A DNA stretch of 13,312 nt from Armatimonadetes bacterium UBA5419 (GCA_002409445.1 DHNJ01000034.1:1-13312), one strand, 5' to 3'; numbered from the stretch's first letter, positions 1 through 7,755 are shown. Program-made: numbers and translations. The notes: a model not told the origin generated them from the sequence alone.

Positions 1-24
1 GCTGCGGACACTCTTGTCCGCAGC
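1..24. repeat. Perfect hairpin, left copy of inverted hairpin pair
   Basis: A 10-base perfect stem (GCTGCGGACA with TGTCCGCAGC) closes a CTCT loop. Positions 4-23 recur exactly, in the opposite orientation, at 167-186. The element starts at the window edge, so it may continue to the left. It lies outside any gene and resembles a REP-type palindromic repeat; whether it recurs across the genome cannot be seen here. Confidence 0.75.
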
Positions 25-81
25 CCAGTACTTAGCCCAATCCTGCTTCGGCCTCCGATGCGCTGCGGCCGAGTCTAAGGT

Positions 82-100
82 CGCGGGCTAGCAGCCCGCG
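82..100. repeat. Central perfect hairpin of the intergenic repeat cluster
   Basis: An 8-base perfect stem (CGCGGGCT with AGCCCGCG) has a 3-base loop (AGC). It sits roughly midway between the two related hairpins at 1-24 and 167-188. The flanks CCCAATCC (36-43) and GGATTGGG (107-114) are complementary, so the cluster could fold around this central hairpin. No poly-T tract follows, so I do not call it an intrinsic terminator. Confidence 0.7.
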
Positions 101-166
101 CCACATGGATTGGGTCTGAGCGACGCTGCTCCGCAAGACACCGGCAGTCAGCCGGCATTATGTTAA

Positions 167-188
167 CTGCGGACAAGAGTGTCCGCGG
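167..188. repeat. Hairpin, right copy in inverted orientation
   Basis: A 7-base perfect stem (GCGGACA with TGTCCGC) closes an AGAG loop, and a G-T wobble plus a C-G pair extend it to 167-188. It is the reverse complement of the left copy over 20 bases, so the two copies face each other across about 140 bases. It ends about 76 bases before the start of the heparinase-like gene. The rest of 1-264 holds another small inverted repeat (CCGGC/GCCGG at 141-155) and no convincing promoter. Confidence 0.7.
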
Positions 189-264
189 TCCCGGGCCGGG
201 TGGATTGCCGCGGAGGACTCTCCGGCCACCGGGCGAAGCCGTCTGGAGCGCCCGGAGACCGCAC

Positions 265-2349
265 ATGTGGCAGATCACCATCGCCTCTATCCTGCTCGCC
301 GGCATGCCCCCCTCCCCCGGCGGCTGGCCCTATACGCTGTCGCCCCAGTCGACCGGCATGCTGCTGGACGACGTCTGGCCGGCGACCTTCTTCGGGCCCG
401 AACGCATACCCGAGATGCGCCGCAAGATCGACACCCTGCCTTGGGCCCGCGAGCTGTACGAGCAGATGCTGGCCGAGGCGGAGTTGATTCTCGCCCTCGA
501 GCCGCACCAGCCGATCGAGCCGGTCGGCTGGCGGCACGACTTCTACTCGCGGGTCTCCGGCGAGCACCTGCTGTGGGAGGAGGGCAGCGACTGGTCGTTC
601 CTCGACCCGCTGCTGGGCGGGCGTGAGAATGGCCCGAAGCAGCACGCCGCCTGGGTCCTGCTGACCCACGAGATGACCCATCGCCGGATGCGCTCGCTAG
701 CCCTGCTCTACGCGCTGTCGGGCGATGAGCGCTACGCCGAGTGGGTCGCCGAGGGCCTGCGCCGCGCGCGGCTGATGTTCGCCGCCGGCGACGAGCTGCG
801 CTACCCCGCGCGCCAGGACGCGCTCTACTTCCAGCCACTCTACGACGCGGTCGTCTTCACCCAGCTGGCCTACGCCTACCAGCTGACCCGCGACTCCGCG
901 GCCTACAGCGCCGCCGACCACGAGGCCATCCGCACCGAGATCTTCGAGGCGGGCATGCCCAGCCAGCTCACGTTCCTCGACGCCATGGGCGTGCACAACA
1001 TGACCGCCTATGTCTCAACCGCCGTCGCGGTCTCCGGCCAGGTCTTCGGCCGCGACGACTGGGTCCGCCGCGGCCTGACCGAGAGCCGCACCAGCCTCCT
1101 CCAGCAGCTGACCGTTGGCGTGCCCGATGATGACGGGCTCTGGTACGAGGGGACGATGTTCTACCACTACTACTCGGCCTGCCCGCTGATCACGCAGTTC
1201 GAGCTGGACCGCACCCTCGACGGCCCGAACCATGGCGACCCGCGGGTCCAGACGCGGCTGGCGGCGATGCTCGAGGCGCCCTACCGCCTCGCCGATCAGG
1301 CCGGCCGGCTGCCGACGATCGGCGATCTGGGCTCGCCGCGGCACATGAAGCTGGCGCTCTACCGCCATCTCTACGAGTACGCCGCCGGCCAGCTCGACTA
1401 CGAACGGTTCGCGCCGATCCTCGCCTCGCTCTACTCGGCCGAGGTCCCGCGCGCCAGCCTGACCGCGCTGGCCTACGGCCCCGACACCCTACCCGCCGCC
1501 GCCCACCCTCAGGGCCACGACCAGCTGACCGGACCAGGCTTGGCTATCTTCCGCGGCGCCGATGACCGCTACCTGCTCTTCCGCGGCGGTCCCAACCCCG
1601 CCGGCCACGACCACCCTGACCGCCTCGGCCTCGACCTGCGCGCCTTCGGCCAGCTGCTCGCGGTCGACCCGGGCACCGCCGGTTACGCGTTGGCCGCGAT
1701 CCACCCCTACTACCGCAGCACCTTCAGCCACAACACGCTGTTTGTCGACGAGACCAACCAGAAGGGCAACCTGCAGCAAGCCGAGTACCGCGCCGACCTG
1801 ACCGCCAACCCGCCCTGGGCCGCGAGCACGCTGCGCGACGCCTACGAGGGCGTGACCATGACCCGCACCGTCTGGTTCGACGAGCCGCGGATCGTCGTCC
1901 TCGACGAGCTGGCCAGCGACGATGAGCACCGTTACGGCTGGATCTTGCATGGCAACGGGCCGCTGACCCTGCAGATGCCTGCCGCCGAAGGCCCCGAACT
2001 GCCGCCGCTCGGCCTACTCGAGCGGTACCTGACGGGCGCCCAGCGCGGCTGGAGCAGCGGGCCGCTGCAGGCCAGCTGGGACGTCGACGGCGTGACGCTG
2101 CACCTGCGCACGGGCGCCGACGGGCCGTTCGAGGCGACCTGGGGCCGCACGCCGCACAACCCGATGGCCCTCGACCGCCAGACGCTGGTCCTCCGCGCGG
2201 TGGGCACGACGCGACGCTACTGGTCGGTGCTCGAGCCGGTCCGCGGCGGCGGCGCGCCATCGGCGACCGCCGGCCGCCTCACCCCCACCGGTGTCGAGGT
2301 GCACATCGGCGGCGCCTGGCGCGGGTACGAGCCGTCGCCCAGCCTATGA
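265..2349 (+). CDS. Heparinase II/III-like polysaccharide lyase
   Basis: Predicted to cleave uronic-acid-containing polysaccharides by beta-elimination, as in heparinase II/III and alginate-lyase relatives (established for the fold; the substrate here is unknown). The protein is 694 residues. The N-terminal two thirds look like an alpha/alpha toroid carrying GVHN (242-245) and a WYEG...FYHYY block (293-303), which hold the His/Asn and Tyr expected near the active site. The C-terminal beta-sandwich carries HDHPDRLGLDL (448-458), DPGTAGY and STFSHNTLFVD (485-495), classic heparinase II/III-C signatures. I start at ATG 265 because GGAGA (254-258) lies 6 bases upstream. A longer in-frame start at 160 would run through the hairpin at 167-188 and has no such site. 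The first 25 residues are hydrophobic but lack basic residues, so a signal peptide is only possible. The stop overlaps the facing gene by 6 bases. Confidence 0.85.
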   Translation: MWQITIASILLAGMPPSPGGWPYTLSPQSTGMLLDDVWPATFFGPERIPEMRRKIDTLPWARELYEQMLAEAELILALEPHQPIEPVGWRHDFYSRVSGEHLLWEEGSDWSFLDPLLGGRENGPKQHAAWVLLTHEMTHRRMRSLALLYALSGDERYAEWVAEGLRRARLMFAAGDELRYPARQDALYFQPLYDAVVFTQLAYAYQLTRDSAAYSAADHEAIRTEIFEAGMPSQLTFLDAMGVHNMTAYVSTAVAVSGQVFGRDDWVRRGLTESRTSLLQQLTVGVPDDDGLWYEGTMFYHYYSACPLITQFELDRTLDGPNHGDPRVQTRLAAMLEAPYRLADQAGRLPTIGDLGSPRHMKLALYRHLYEYAAGQLDYERFAPILASLYSAEVPRASLTALAYGPDTLPAAAHPQGHDQLTGPGLAIFRGADDRYLLFRGGPNPAGHDHPDRLGLDLRAFGQLLAVDPGTAGYALAAIHPYYRSTFSHNTLFVDETNQKGNLQQAEYRADLTANPPWAASTLRDAYEGVTMTRTVWFDEPRIVVLDELASDDEHRYGWILHGNGPLTLQMPAAEGPELPPLGLLERYLTGAQRGWSSGPLQASWDVDGVTLHLRTGADGPFEATWGRTPHNPMALDRQTLVLRAVGTTRRYWSVLEPVRGGGAPSATAGRLTPTGVEVHIGGAWRGYEPSPSL

Positions 2350-3033
2350 CTCGTCGGCGCCGTTGGCCTCTTTGTGGTCGAGGTAGATGAGGCAGAAGGT
2401 GACCGGGTCGGCGTCGGCCATCTCCGCGACGCGCTCGAGCAGTCGCGACCAGTGCCGCGCCTCGAGCTCGTCGCGCAGCTCCATCGTCCGGTACTCGGCC
2501 TCCGCCTGCAACAGCGTGGGCAAGATGCTGCGCAGGAACATCGCCTTACGCAGGGTGATGCCCCGGTGCTCCGACTCGACGTAGCGCATGTGCAGGTCGC
2601 GCTGCAACTCCGAGAGGAAGCGCTGACCGGACGCGTCCGTGCGATGGGCCTCACCGCTGAACGGGCCGACGTCCTCGACCGGCGCGCGACGCGGCGTCTC
2701 GCGCGGGCGCGCGGCGATCTCGGCGGCGGCCGCCTGGCGATCCTTGAAGTGCTGGTAATCCTCGAGCGTCAAGCCATCGATGATCAGCAGCTGGAGCGGC
2801 TTGGTGGCGATCGTCGAGAGCACGGTCTGCATGACCGCCTGGTTGCCGGGCAGTTCGAGGAAGCGGCCATCGGGCTGGAACGGTACGTCGTAGCCGATCA
2901 CCACCGTCGTCCCATCCAGGATGATCGGCACGGCATTGTCCAGCGCGCGCCACAGCGGCGGGTTGATGTCGCCCTTGGACTTCACACCGCTGACGATGCT
3001 GTTCCACAAGTTGGTCAGGAGTTGGTCGGCCAT
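2344..3033 (-). CDS. Hypothetical protein with DnaA-N/Pol III tau-like N-terminal domain
   Basis: Not recognised as a named family. Of its 229 residues, the first 88 (helix LLTNLWNSIVSGVKS, then LWRALDNAVPIILDGTTVVIGY and TKPLQLLIIDG) follow the pattern of DnaA domain I and the C-terminal fold of DNA polymerase III tau/gamma: a tryptophan helix, then a 'what is stored in a beta-strand' hydrophobic series. Residues 89-140 form an Ala/Arg/Pro-rich linker. Residues 140-205 are charged and helical, possibly a coiled coil or small helical bundle. No enzyme motif, signal peptide or membrane segment is visible. I choose ATG 3033 because GGAGG lies 6 bases upstream; the longer in-frame start would overlap the PmoA-family gene by more than 300 bases. 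It follows that gene after 14 bases and is probably translated from the same message. The function remains unknown; the fold comparison is my inference. Confidence 0.7.
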   Translation of the reverse strand: MADQLLTNLWNSIVSGVKSKGDINPPLWRALDNAVPIILDGTTVVIGYDVPFQPDGRFLELPGNQAVMQTVLSTIATKPLQLLIIDGLTLEDYQHFKDRQAAAAEIAARPRETPRRAPVEDVGPFSGEAHRTDASGQRFLSELQRDLHMRYVESEHRGITLRKAMFLRSILPTLLQAEAEYRTMELRDELEARHWSRLLERVAEMADADPVTFCLIYLDHKEANGADES

Positions 3034-3047
3034 AGTGACCTCCAGGC

Positions 3048-4187
3048 CTAGCCCACGCGGATCGCGGGCGGGTTCGCGTAGTCTTGGTAGCGGGTTGCCA
3101 CCTCGGCGTCCAGGTGGTCGCCGTCGTGGACGTAGAGGCGATAGCGGAACCGCAGCGTCTCGCCCGCGGGCAGCGTGTGGTCGCCGTTCTCGCGCCCGTT
3201 GGTGAAGTCGGAGAGGCCGAAACAGTTGGCCGTCATCAGCCCGTAGTTGCGCACGTGCCACCAGGTCGGATGCCGGAAGCTGCTGGGGTGGTCGAAGATC
3301 GCCACGCCGACCGTCTCGCCGCCGACCGGGCCGGAGTAGTCGCACCAGTGCGCGCGCTTGCCCCAGCACTCGCCCTCGTTGATACCGCCGGCGCTGTTGT
3401 GGAAGACACCTTGGGGCACGTCCATGCTCGTCGCCACGCGCACCGCGGCCAGCCCGCCCTCCTTGGTGTCGCCAAAGACGACCTCGGGCACGCCGGCGGC
3501 CGGGGTCAGGTCAACCTCGACATCCCACAGGCAGCCCGCCGCGGCCGGCAGGTCGTAGTAGCGCCAGAGCCGCTGCTCCTCGAGCACCGGCTCGCCGCCG
3601 TGAGTCAGCCAGGTCAGCTGCTGCTCGACCTCGACACAAACCGGCCCGGCCACCGCGCGGTTCCAGCTGCGGTGGGCCATCGTCGCGCAGGTCGCCGCCT
3701 CGGACCAGTTGTCCGCGCCGTTCACATCACCGTACGCAACCCACATGCTGCGGTGGTGCGGGTGGTCTTCCTTTTCGCCGGCGACCGCCTCCATCGGGTA
3801 GGCGCGGGTCACCCGCGAGCCGTTCGGCGCAAGCACCGGGAACCAGTACGGCCGCGCGGCCTGCGGGTCGAGATAGTGGTAGGCGGTCAGCAGCGTGTCG
3901 CCGCGGTGGACCTGCAGCGCCGAGCCGCTATCGGTCAACACCAGCCCCCCGGCGCCCGGCGCGGCCTCGCCAAACTCGCTGGCGGTGTAGATCGCGCTCT
4001 CGCCCGCGGGCAGATTGTCGACGACAAAGCGCAGCTCGTGCCGCCCGTCGGCCAGCGGCCGCGCCTGGCAGGGCACTTCCTGGCCGTCGCGGGTCAGGCT
4101 GGCGACGGCGGGGCCCTCGAGCGTCACGGCCACCGGGCAGGCGGTCCGCGCCCGCATCCCCGCCGCGACCGTCAAAGTGATAGGCAT
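3048..4187 (-). CDS. PmoA-family protein (DUF6807)
   Basis: This 379-residue protein fits the family labelled 'methane oxygenase PmoA' (PF14100, DUF6807), a misleading name: these soluble beta-rich proteins are unrelated to the membrane methane monooxygenase and usually occur with sugar-catabolism genes. Diagnostic blocks are HPHHRSMWVAYGDVNGADNW (142-161), FGDTKEGGLAAVR (238-250) and HPTWWHVRNYGL (306-317), with several conserved His, Asp and Trp residues that could line a ligand pocket. No signal peptide is seen, so it is probably cytoplasmic. The start ATG 4187 has a strong GGAGGAGG ribosome-binding site 7-8 bases upstream. That site is part of a possible hairpin (4198-4246) that could limit translation. 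It is the first gene of a two-gene unit. The molecular role of the family is not established, to my knowledge. Confidence 0.88.
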   Translation of the reverse strand: MPITLTVAAGMRARTACPVAVTLEGPAVASLTRDGQEVPCQARPLADGRHELRFVVDNLPAGESAIYTASEFGEAAPGAGGLVLTDSGSALQVHRGDTLLTAYHYLDPQAARPYWFPVLAPNGSRVTRAYPMEAVAGEKEDHPHHRSMWVAYGDVNGADNWSEAATCATMAHRSWNRAVAGPVCVEVEQQLTWLTHGGEPVLEEQRLWRYYDLPAAAGCLWDVEVDLTPAAGVPEVVFGDTKEGGLAAVRVATSMDVPQGVFHNSAGGINEGECWGKRAHWCDYSGPVGGETVGVAIFDHPSSFRHPTWWHVRNYGLMTANCFGLSDFTNGRENGDHTLPAGETLRFRYRLYVHDGDHLDAEVATRYQDYANPPAIRVG

Positions 4188-4197
4188 GCTGTCAGCC

Positions 4198-4246
4198 TCC
4201 TCCGAGCGCCGCTTCGACCCAGCCGGTCCGACTCCTTCTCGGAGGA
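4198..4246 (-). promoter_or_regulatory. Possible RBS-masking hairpin in PmoA-family leader
   Basis: Positions 4198-4206 (TCCTCCGAG) and 4238-4246 (CTCGGAGGA) are perfectly complementary over 9 bases with a 31-base loop. On the minus-strand transcript, the 4198-4206 arm is part of the GGAGGAGG ribosome-binding site of the PmoA-family gene and the other arm is its anti-sequence. Folding would hide the site if transcription starts upstream of 4246. This is an inference from complementarity only. Confidence 0.35.
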
Positions 4247-4272
4247 AGCGTCAAGCTGATGTCCAATACGGT

Positions 4273-4302
4273 TTGACACAAGACACCTGCGGGATGTCTT
4301 AG
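4273..4302 (+). promoter_or_regulatory. Candidate sigma-70-type promoter with inverted repeat
   Basis: A perfect TTGACA box (4273-4278) is followed after 18 bases by a weak TCTTAG (4297-4302). Between and over them lies an inverted repeat, AAGACA (4280-4285) and TGTCTT (4295-4300), that could be an operator. It precedes the propeller gene by 25 bases. The poor -10 match keeps confidence low. Confidence 0.35.
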
Positions 4303-4327
4303 CCTACGGGAGGTGGAACCAGGCACG

Positions 4328-5470
4328 ATGTGGCGGTGGGTGTGGACAACGCTGGTGCTCGGGTCGTTGGTGTTCGTCGCGTGGGCCGACGAGCCCAACG
4401 AGATCGGCCTATCGGGCGTCGATCTCGCGCCCGAGGCCACCCCGCAGCGTGAGGTCGGCACCTACGTCTGCAAGCTCGACGGCAGCGACGAACGCCGCCT
4501 CGCCGGCCCGACCATCCCCGCCTGGCTGCCCGACGGCCGCCAGCTGCTCCTGGCCACCAACAACGCCCTCTACCGCCTCGACCACGACGGCGGCCGCAAG
4601 ACCATGATCTGGCGCGACCCGCAGGTGCAGATGCTGCTCGACCTGCGCATCGCCGGCTCCGGGCTGTTCGCCTCCGCGCTGGGCGTGCGGCGCAACGGCC
4701 AGGGCTCGATGATGGTCTGGCGGCTGAGCGACAGCGAGCTGATTCTCGACGACCTGCTCTACCGCGACGCGGTCATTGAGCCGCCCGACGAGACCGGCTA
4801 CGGCGGCCGCTACCTCAGCAGCATCTCCGCCTGGAGCCCCCACGCCGACAGCCTGGCCTGGGTGCCGATGGAGTACGACGGCCTGGCCGAGCGCACCCGC
4901 GGCGTCAAGGTCTTCGACGCGCAGTCCGAGCGCTGGGGCACCTGGTACGTCGACCGCCCGGTCTGGTCGCTGACCTGGCATACCGAGCGGCCCTCGCTGA
5001 TCCTGACCGTCGGCCTCGCCGCCCAGATCATCACCGACGAGACCCCCGCCCCGCCCGTCGCCCTGCTCGACATCTCCGGCGACGGCCGCGTGCAGACCGT
5101 CCTCGCCGACGAGCTGGACGGCGCCGTCGCCAGCGACCTGCCGATGACCTGGCTGCCGCGCTGCGGGCTGTTCGCCTGGGGCCAGAGCTTCTACGGCGCC
5201 GACGGCGAGCCCGCCCCGCCCTACATCCCCGAGGGCGAGGCGCCCACCGCGCGCCTGCTCTGGGTCAGCCGCTCCGGCCGCGACCTCGTCCTCGCCGCGA
5301 CCCGCGTGACCGACGAGGGCCACTGGCAGTCCGAGCTGGTCCAAGGCCTCACCGGCGCCCCCTGGGACACCTTCCGCACCCTCGCCCAGCTACCCGTCCT
5401 GCCCAGCGGCGTGCTCGCCAGCCCCGACGGCGCGCGGCTGGTCTTCGTCGTCGGCGGCTACGTCGACTAG
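4328..5470 (+). CDS. Secreted WD40-like (PD40) beta-propeller protein
   Basis: Predicted exported protein of 380 residues. The first 20 residues (MWRWVWTTLV...VFVAWA) make a hydrophobic signal peptide with likely cleavage at WA|DEP. The mature part has repeated TolB/PD40-type strands: PAWLPDGRQLLLATNNALYR (64-83), SAWSPHADSLAWVP (167-180) and ASPDGARLVFVVGG (364-377), consistent with a propeller that binds a protein or glycan ligand. No catalytic motif is visible. I start at ATG 4328, where AGGTGGA (4311-4317) gives a loose ribosome-binding site; an upstream GTG at 4313 would add five residues and overlap the GGGAGG. It is divergent from the PmoA-family gene and ends 2 bases from the facing SdpI-family gene, so the pair share a terminator region or have none. 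The exact role is unknown. Confidence 0.75.
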   Translation: MWRWVWTTLVLGSLVFVAWADEPNEIGLSGVDLAPEATPQREVGTYVCKLDGSDERRLAGPTIPAWLPDGRQLLLATNNALYRLDHDGGRKTMIWRDPQVQMLLDLRIAGSGLFASALGVRRNGQGSMMVWRLSDSELILDDLLYRDAVIEPPDETGYGGRYLSSISAWSPHADSLAWVPMEYDGLAERTRGVKVFDAQSERWGTWYVDRPVWSLTWHTERPSLILTVGLAAQIITDETPAPPVALLDISGDGRVQTVLADELDGAVASDLPMTWLPRCGLFAWGQSFYGADGEPAPPYIPEGEAPTARLLWVSRSGRDLVLAATRVTDEGHWQSELVQGLTGAPWDTFRTLAQLPVLPSGVLASPDGARLVFVVGGYVD

Positions 5471-5472
5471 CG

Positions 5473-6132
5473 CTACCGCCCGACCTGCTCGTCCCGCGCG
5501 CTCAGCCAGGCGTAGTGCAGCGGTAGGACGATGATCGCCACGAAGACGACCCCCGCGGTGATCAGCACCACCCGTTCGCCGCCCAGCGCCGGGCAGATCG
5601 CCAGGACCAGGCCGCAGACCGTGTACAGTACGCCGGCATAGCGGTGCGTCGCGCGCCAGACCCGCTCGCTGCCCAGCGTCGAGCGCAGGCGGATGCCCAT
5701 CCAGCGGTTCGGCGCGAGCTGCGGGAAGAGCCAGCCGGTCAGCACCAGCAGCGCCCCCAGCAGCGGCAGCAGCAGCTCGACGGGCAGCCGGTAGTCGGGC
5801 GGGTGGAGCGCGGCGCGCACGGTCAGCGCGTGCATCAGCGCCAGAAAGCCGACCAGCCCGACGATGTACGCGCGTGCCGGCGCGGCGTTGGCGGCGCGGT
5901 CCTCGGGCGTCTCGCCCAGCCGGTCGGCCAGCGGCAGCAGTCCCATGAACAGCACCGCCAGGCCGGGCATCAGCAGCAGACCGAGCGTCCGCGGCCCCCA
6001 GCCATCGACCTCACCGCGCCAGTTCCAGTGCGTCGGCATCGGGTCGGGCACGCGGTCCCAGTAGTACACGCTCAGCGCGAGCCCCGCCAAGGCCAAGCCC
6101 AGCCCGATCACCCACGCCACACTCCGCCGCAT
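5473..6132 (-). CDS. SdpI-family membrane protein (DUF1648 + SdpI domain)
   Basis: Integral membrane protein of 219 residues with about six hydrophobic segments (near 5-24, 51-69, 89-105, 117-136, 165-183 and 188-210). The DUF1648 signature is PDPMPTHWNWRGEVDGWG (29-46). The SdpI signature PNRWMGIRLRSTLGSERVW (141-159) sits between TM4 and TM5. Bacillus subtilis SdpI gives immunity to the SdpC toxin and relays a signal to the repressor SdpR; most homologues have no proven role. No ArsR/SdpR-like regulator or SdpC-like toxin is visible here, so an immunity function is not supported by context. ATG 6132 follows the upstream gene's stop by 15 bases; the TGAGGAAG at that stop supplies a ribosome-binding site, pointing to translation as the last gene of a three-gene unit. 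Confidence 0.85.
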   Translation of the reverse strand: MRRSVAWVIGLGLALAGLALSVYYWDRVPDPMPTHWNWRGEVDGWGPRTLGLLLMPGLAVLFMGLLPLADRLGETPEDRAANAAPARAYIVGLVGFLALMHALTVRAALHPPDYRLPVELLLPLLGALLVLTGWLFPQLAPNRWMGIRLRSTLGSERVWRATHRYAGVLYTVCGLVLAICPALGGERVVLITAGVVFVAIIVLPLHYAWLSARDEQVGR

Positions 6133-6147
6133 CCGTCACCCGCTTCC

Positions 6148-7755
6148 TCAACCCCGGGAGTACCGTGCCAACAAGCCACGCAGGTTGTTACCCAGGATCG
6201 CTCTCTTCTCACTAACGCTCAGACGCGCGAAAAGGAGCGGCCCCAGCCCCCAGGCGATCGGCAGGTCCTCGAGGTCCGAGCCGAAGAGGATGCGCTCCGC
6301 CCCCAGCGCCGCGACCAGATCCTCGGCCGCCGTCGGCCCCAGCAGCGGGCAGGTGCAGACGTACAGGTGCTCATGCCGGCGCATCAGCTCGGCGTACGCG
6401 GCGGTGCTATGGCCAGTCAGGAAGCAAGCGCGCGGGTAGTCGACCAACAGCTTCTCCAGCCACGCCGGCGAGCCCCAGTGGTGGTGCAAGATCAGCTGCT
6501 CGTGCTCATGCGCCCAGGCGCAGGCGACGCGGATCAGCTCGCCCTCCTCCGGGTAGCCGTGGTAGGCGGCGATCAGCTTGACCCCGCGCAGGCCCAGCGC
6601 CGCGCCGCGCTCCAGCTCGGCCTGCATCGCCGCCGCGCCGTGGTTCGGGTTGACCAGCGTGAAGCCGACGAACCGCTCCGGGTACGCCGCGACGGCAGCC
6701 GCGACCAGATCGTTGCCCGGCTGCTCGTCGCCAAACACGCCGGTGAAGCTGAACACGCAGGTCCGCTCGACGCCGTGCCGCTCCATCTCCGCGACGACCG
6801 CCGGCAGCGTGCCGTCCGGGATGTGGTAGTGCGCGGCGGTCGGGCCCAGGTGGCCGTGGCAATCGACGACCGCGGGCTCGTCCGCCGGCGGCTGGCCGCC
6901 GCGGCCCCAGGCCACGTACGGATCGGCCGGCGGCGGGAAGGTGATCGCCGGCGCCGGCTCGGGCGCCTGGTCGGCCCAGGCCACCAGCCGCCGCAGGTTG
7001 TCGCCGGCGATCAGCCGGCGGTCGGCGTCGTCGATCTCGGCGCAGGTCAGCATCGCCAGCGTCTGGCCCATGCCGTACAGCGGCCAGTTACTGCCGTAGA
7101 CCAGGCGGTGCGCGCCGAAGGTCCGGCTGAGGTACTCGATGCCCCGATGCAGCCACCAGCCGCTCAGCTCGAGGTGCAGGTTGTCCGCCGCCTCCAGCGC
7201 GCGGTAGGCCAGCCGTTGGCTGCGGCGGATGCGCGACTCGCTGACGATCACCGGTAGGTTAGGCCAGCGCCGGCACAGCGCGACCACCCCCGACCAGTCG
7301 GTCTGGTCCATCGCCCCCGGGCCGGCCGGGCCGAACTCGTTGGGGCAGATGAACAGCGGCACGCCGGCCGCCGCCACCGGCTCCAGCACAGCGTCGACAC
7401 ACCAGTCGTCGAGGGTGAAGCGGAACTGGCCCGGGTGGAAGGCGACCGCCCCCACCCGCGCCGCGCACAGAGCCCCCAGCAGCGCCTCGCCGCCCAACTG
7501 CTCGTCGGTGCCGACCGTCGGCAGCAGGCCCCAAACCGCGCGCAGCCGTGGCTGGTCGGCGACCGTCGCGGTCACCCGCGCGTTGCCGTCCTGGGGGTGG
7601 TGCTCGCGGGCCAGGCTATCGAGCACCAGCGCCTGCCCCACGCCGTGGTGGTCGAGCGCGGCCAGCAGGTCCTCGGCACTCTGCGGCTGCCCGCCGTGCC
7701 AATGCAGATGGCGCCCGACGGCGCAGTTCGCGTCGAACACGCCCCAGTCGGCCAT
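6148..7755 (-). CDS. Tandem amidohydrolase-2 protein, N-terminal copy degenerate
   Basis: This 535-residue protein holds two PF04909-type TIM-barrel domains (about 1-262 and 293-535) joined by a Pro/Ala-rich linker (263-292); single-domain relatives are about half this length. The C-terminal copy has the metal-binding pattern: DCHGHLG (298-304), GVKL (391-394), LHHHWG (423-428), TGHS (447-450) and FGSDLED (491-497). It is therefore a likely metal-dependent hydrolase or decarboxylase. The N-terminal copy keeps the layout but shows DANCAVG (8-14), AFHP (105-108), VSES (171-174) and GSNWPLY (221-227), so both N-terminal His ligands and the final Asp are gone. It may serve in structure or substrate binding. 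ATG 7755 has an excellent AAAGGAGG 6 bases upstream. It lies 28 bases after the aminotransferase gene and 15 before the SdpI-family gene. The substrate is unknown. Confidence 0.88.
   Translation of the reverse strand: MADWGVFDANCAVGRHLHWHGGQPQSAEDLLAALDHHGVGQALVLDSLAREHHPQDGNARVTATVADQPRLRAVWGLLPTVGTDEQLGGEALLGALCAARVGAVAFHPGQFRFTLDDWCVDAVLEPVAAAGVPLFICPNEFGPAGPGAMDQTDWSGVVALCRRWPNLPVIVSESRIRRSQRLAYRALEAADNLHLELSGWWLHRGIEYLSRTFGAHRLVYGSNWPLYGMGQTLAMLTCAEIDDADRRLIAGDNLRRLVAWADQAPEPAPAITFPPPADPYVAWGRGGQPPADEPAVVDCHGHLGPTAAHYHIPDGTLPAVVAEMERHGVERTCVFSFTGVFGDEQPGNDLVAAAVAAYPERFVGFTLVNPNHGAAAMQAELERGAALGLRGVKLIAAYHGYPEEGELIRVACAWAHEHEQLILHHHWGSPAWLEKLLVDYPRACFLTGHSTAAYAELMRRHEHLYVCTCPLLGPTAAEDLVAALGAERILFGSDLEDLPIAWGLGPLLFARLSVSEKRAILGNNLRGLLARYSRG

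Noticed and set aside
1..188. CRISPR array
   Set aside because: Only two palindromic copies in opposite orientation with no regular spacers and no cas genes.
160..264. Longer start for the heparinase-like gene
   Set aside because: It lacks a ribosome-binding site, translates the hairpin at 167-188 and gives an Arg/Pro/Gly-rich stretch unlike an exported protein's start.
3034..3369. Longer start for the 229-residue protein
   Set aside because: The extension overlaps the PmoA-family coding region and has Arg-rich shadow composition; ATG 3033 has GGAGG at good spacing.
3048..4187. Methane monooxygenase subunit
   Set aside because: The family name contains PmoA, but the protein has no membrane helices and no neighbouring pmoB or pmoC.
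3084..4259. Plus-strand open frame opposite the PmoA-family gene
   Set aside because: Val/Arg/Gly-rich shadow with no motif; the minus strand matches DUF6807 throughout.
5473..6132. Sdp toxin-immunity system
   Set aside because: Only the SdpI-like protein is present; no SdpC-like toxin, SdpA/SdpB or ArsR-type SdpR regulator lies nearby.
5644..7257. Long plus-strand open frame opposite the SdpI-family and amidohydrolase genes
   Set aside because: Its Gln/Arg/Val-rich, low-complexity translation is a GC-rich antisense shadow of genes with clear family motifs.
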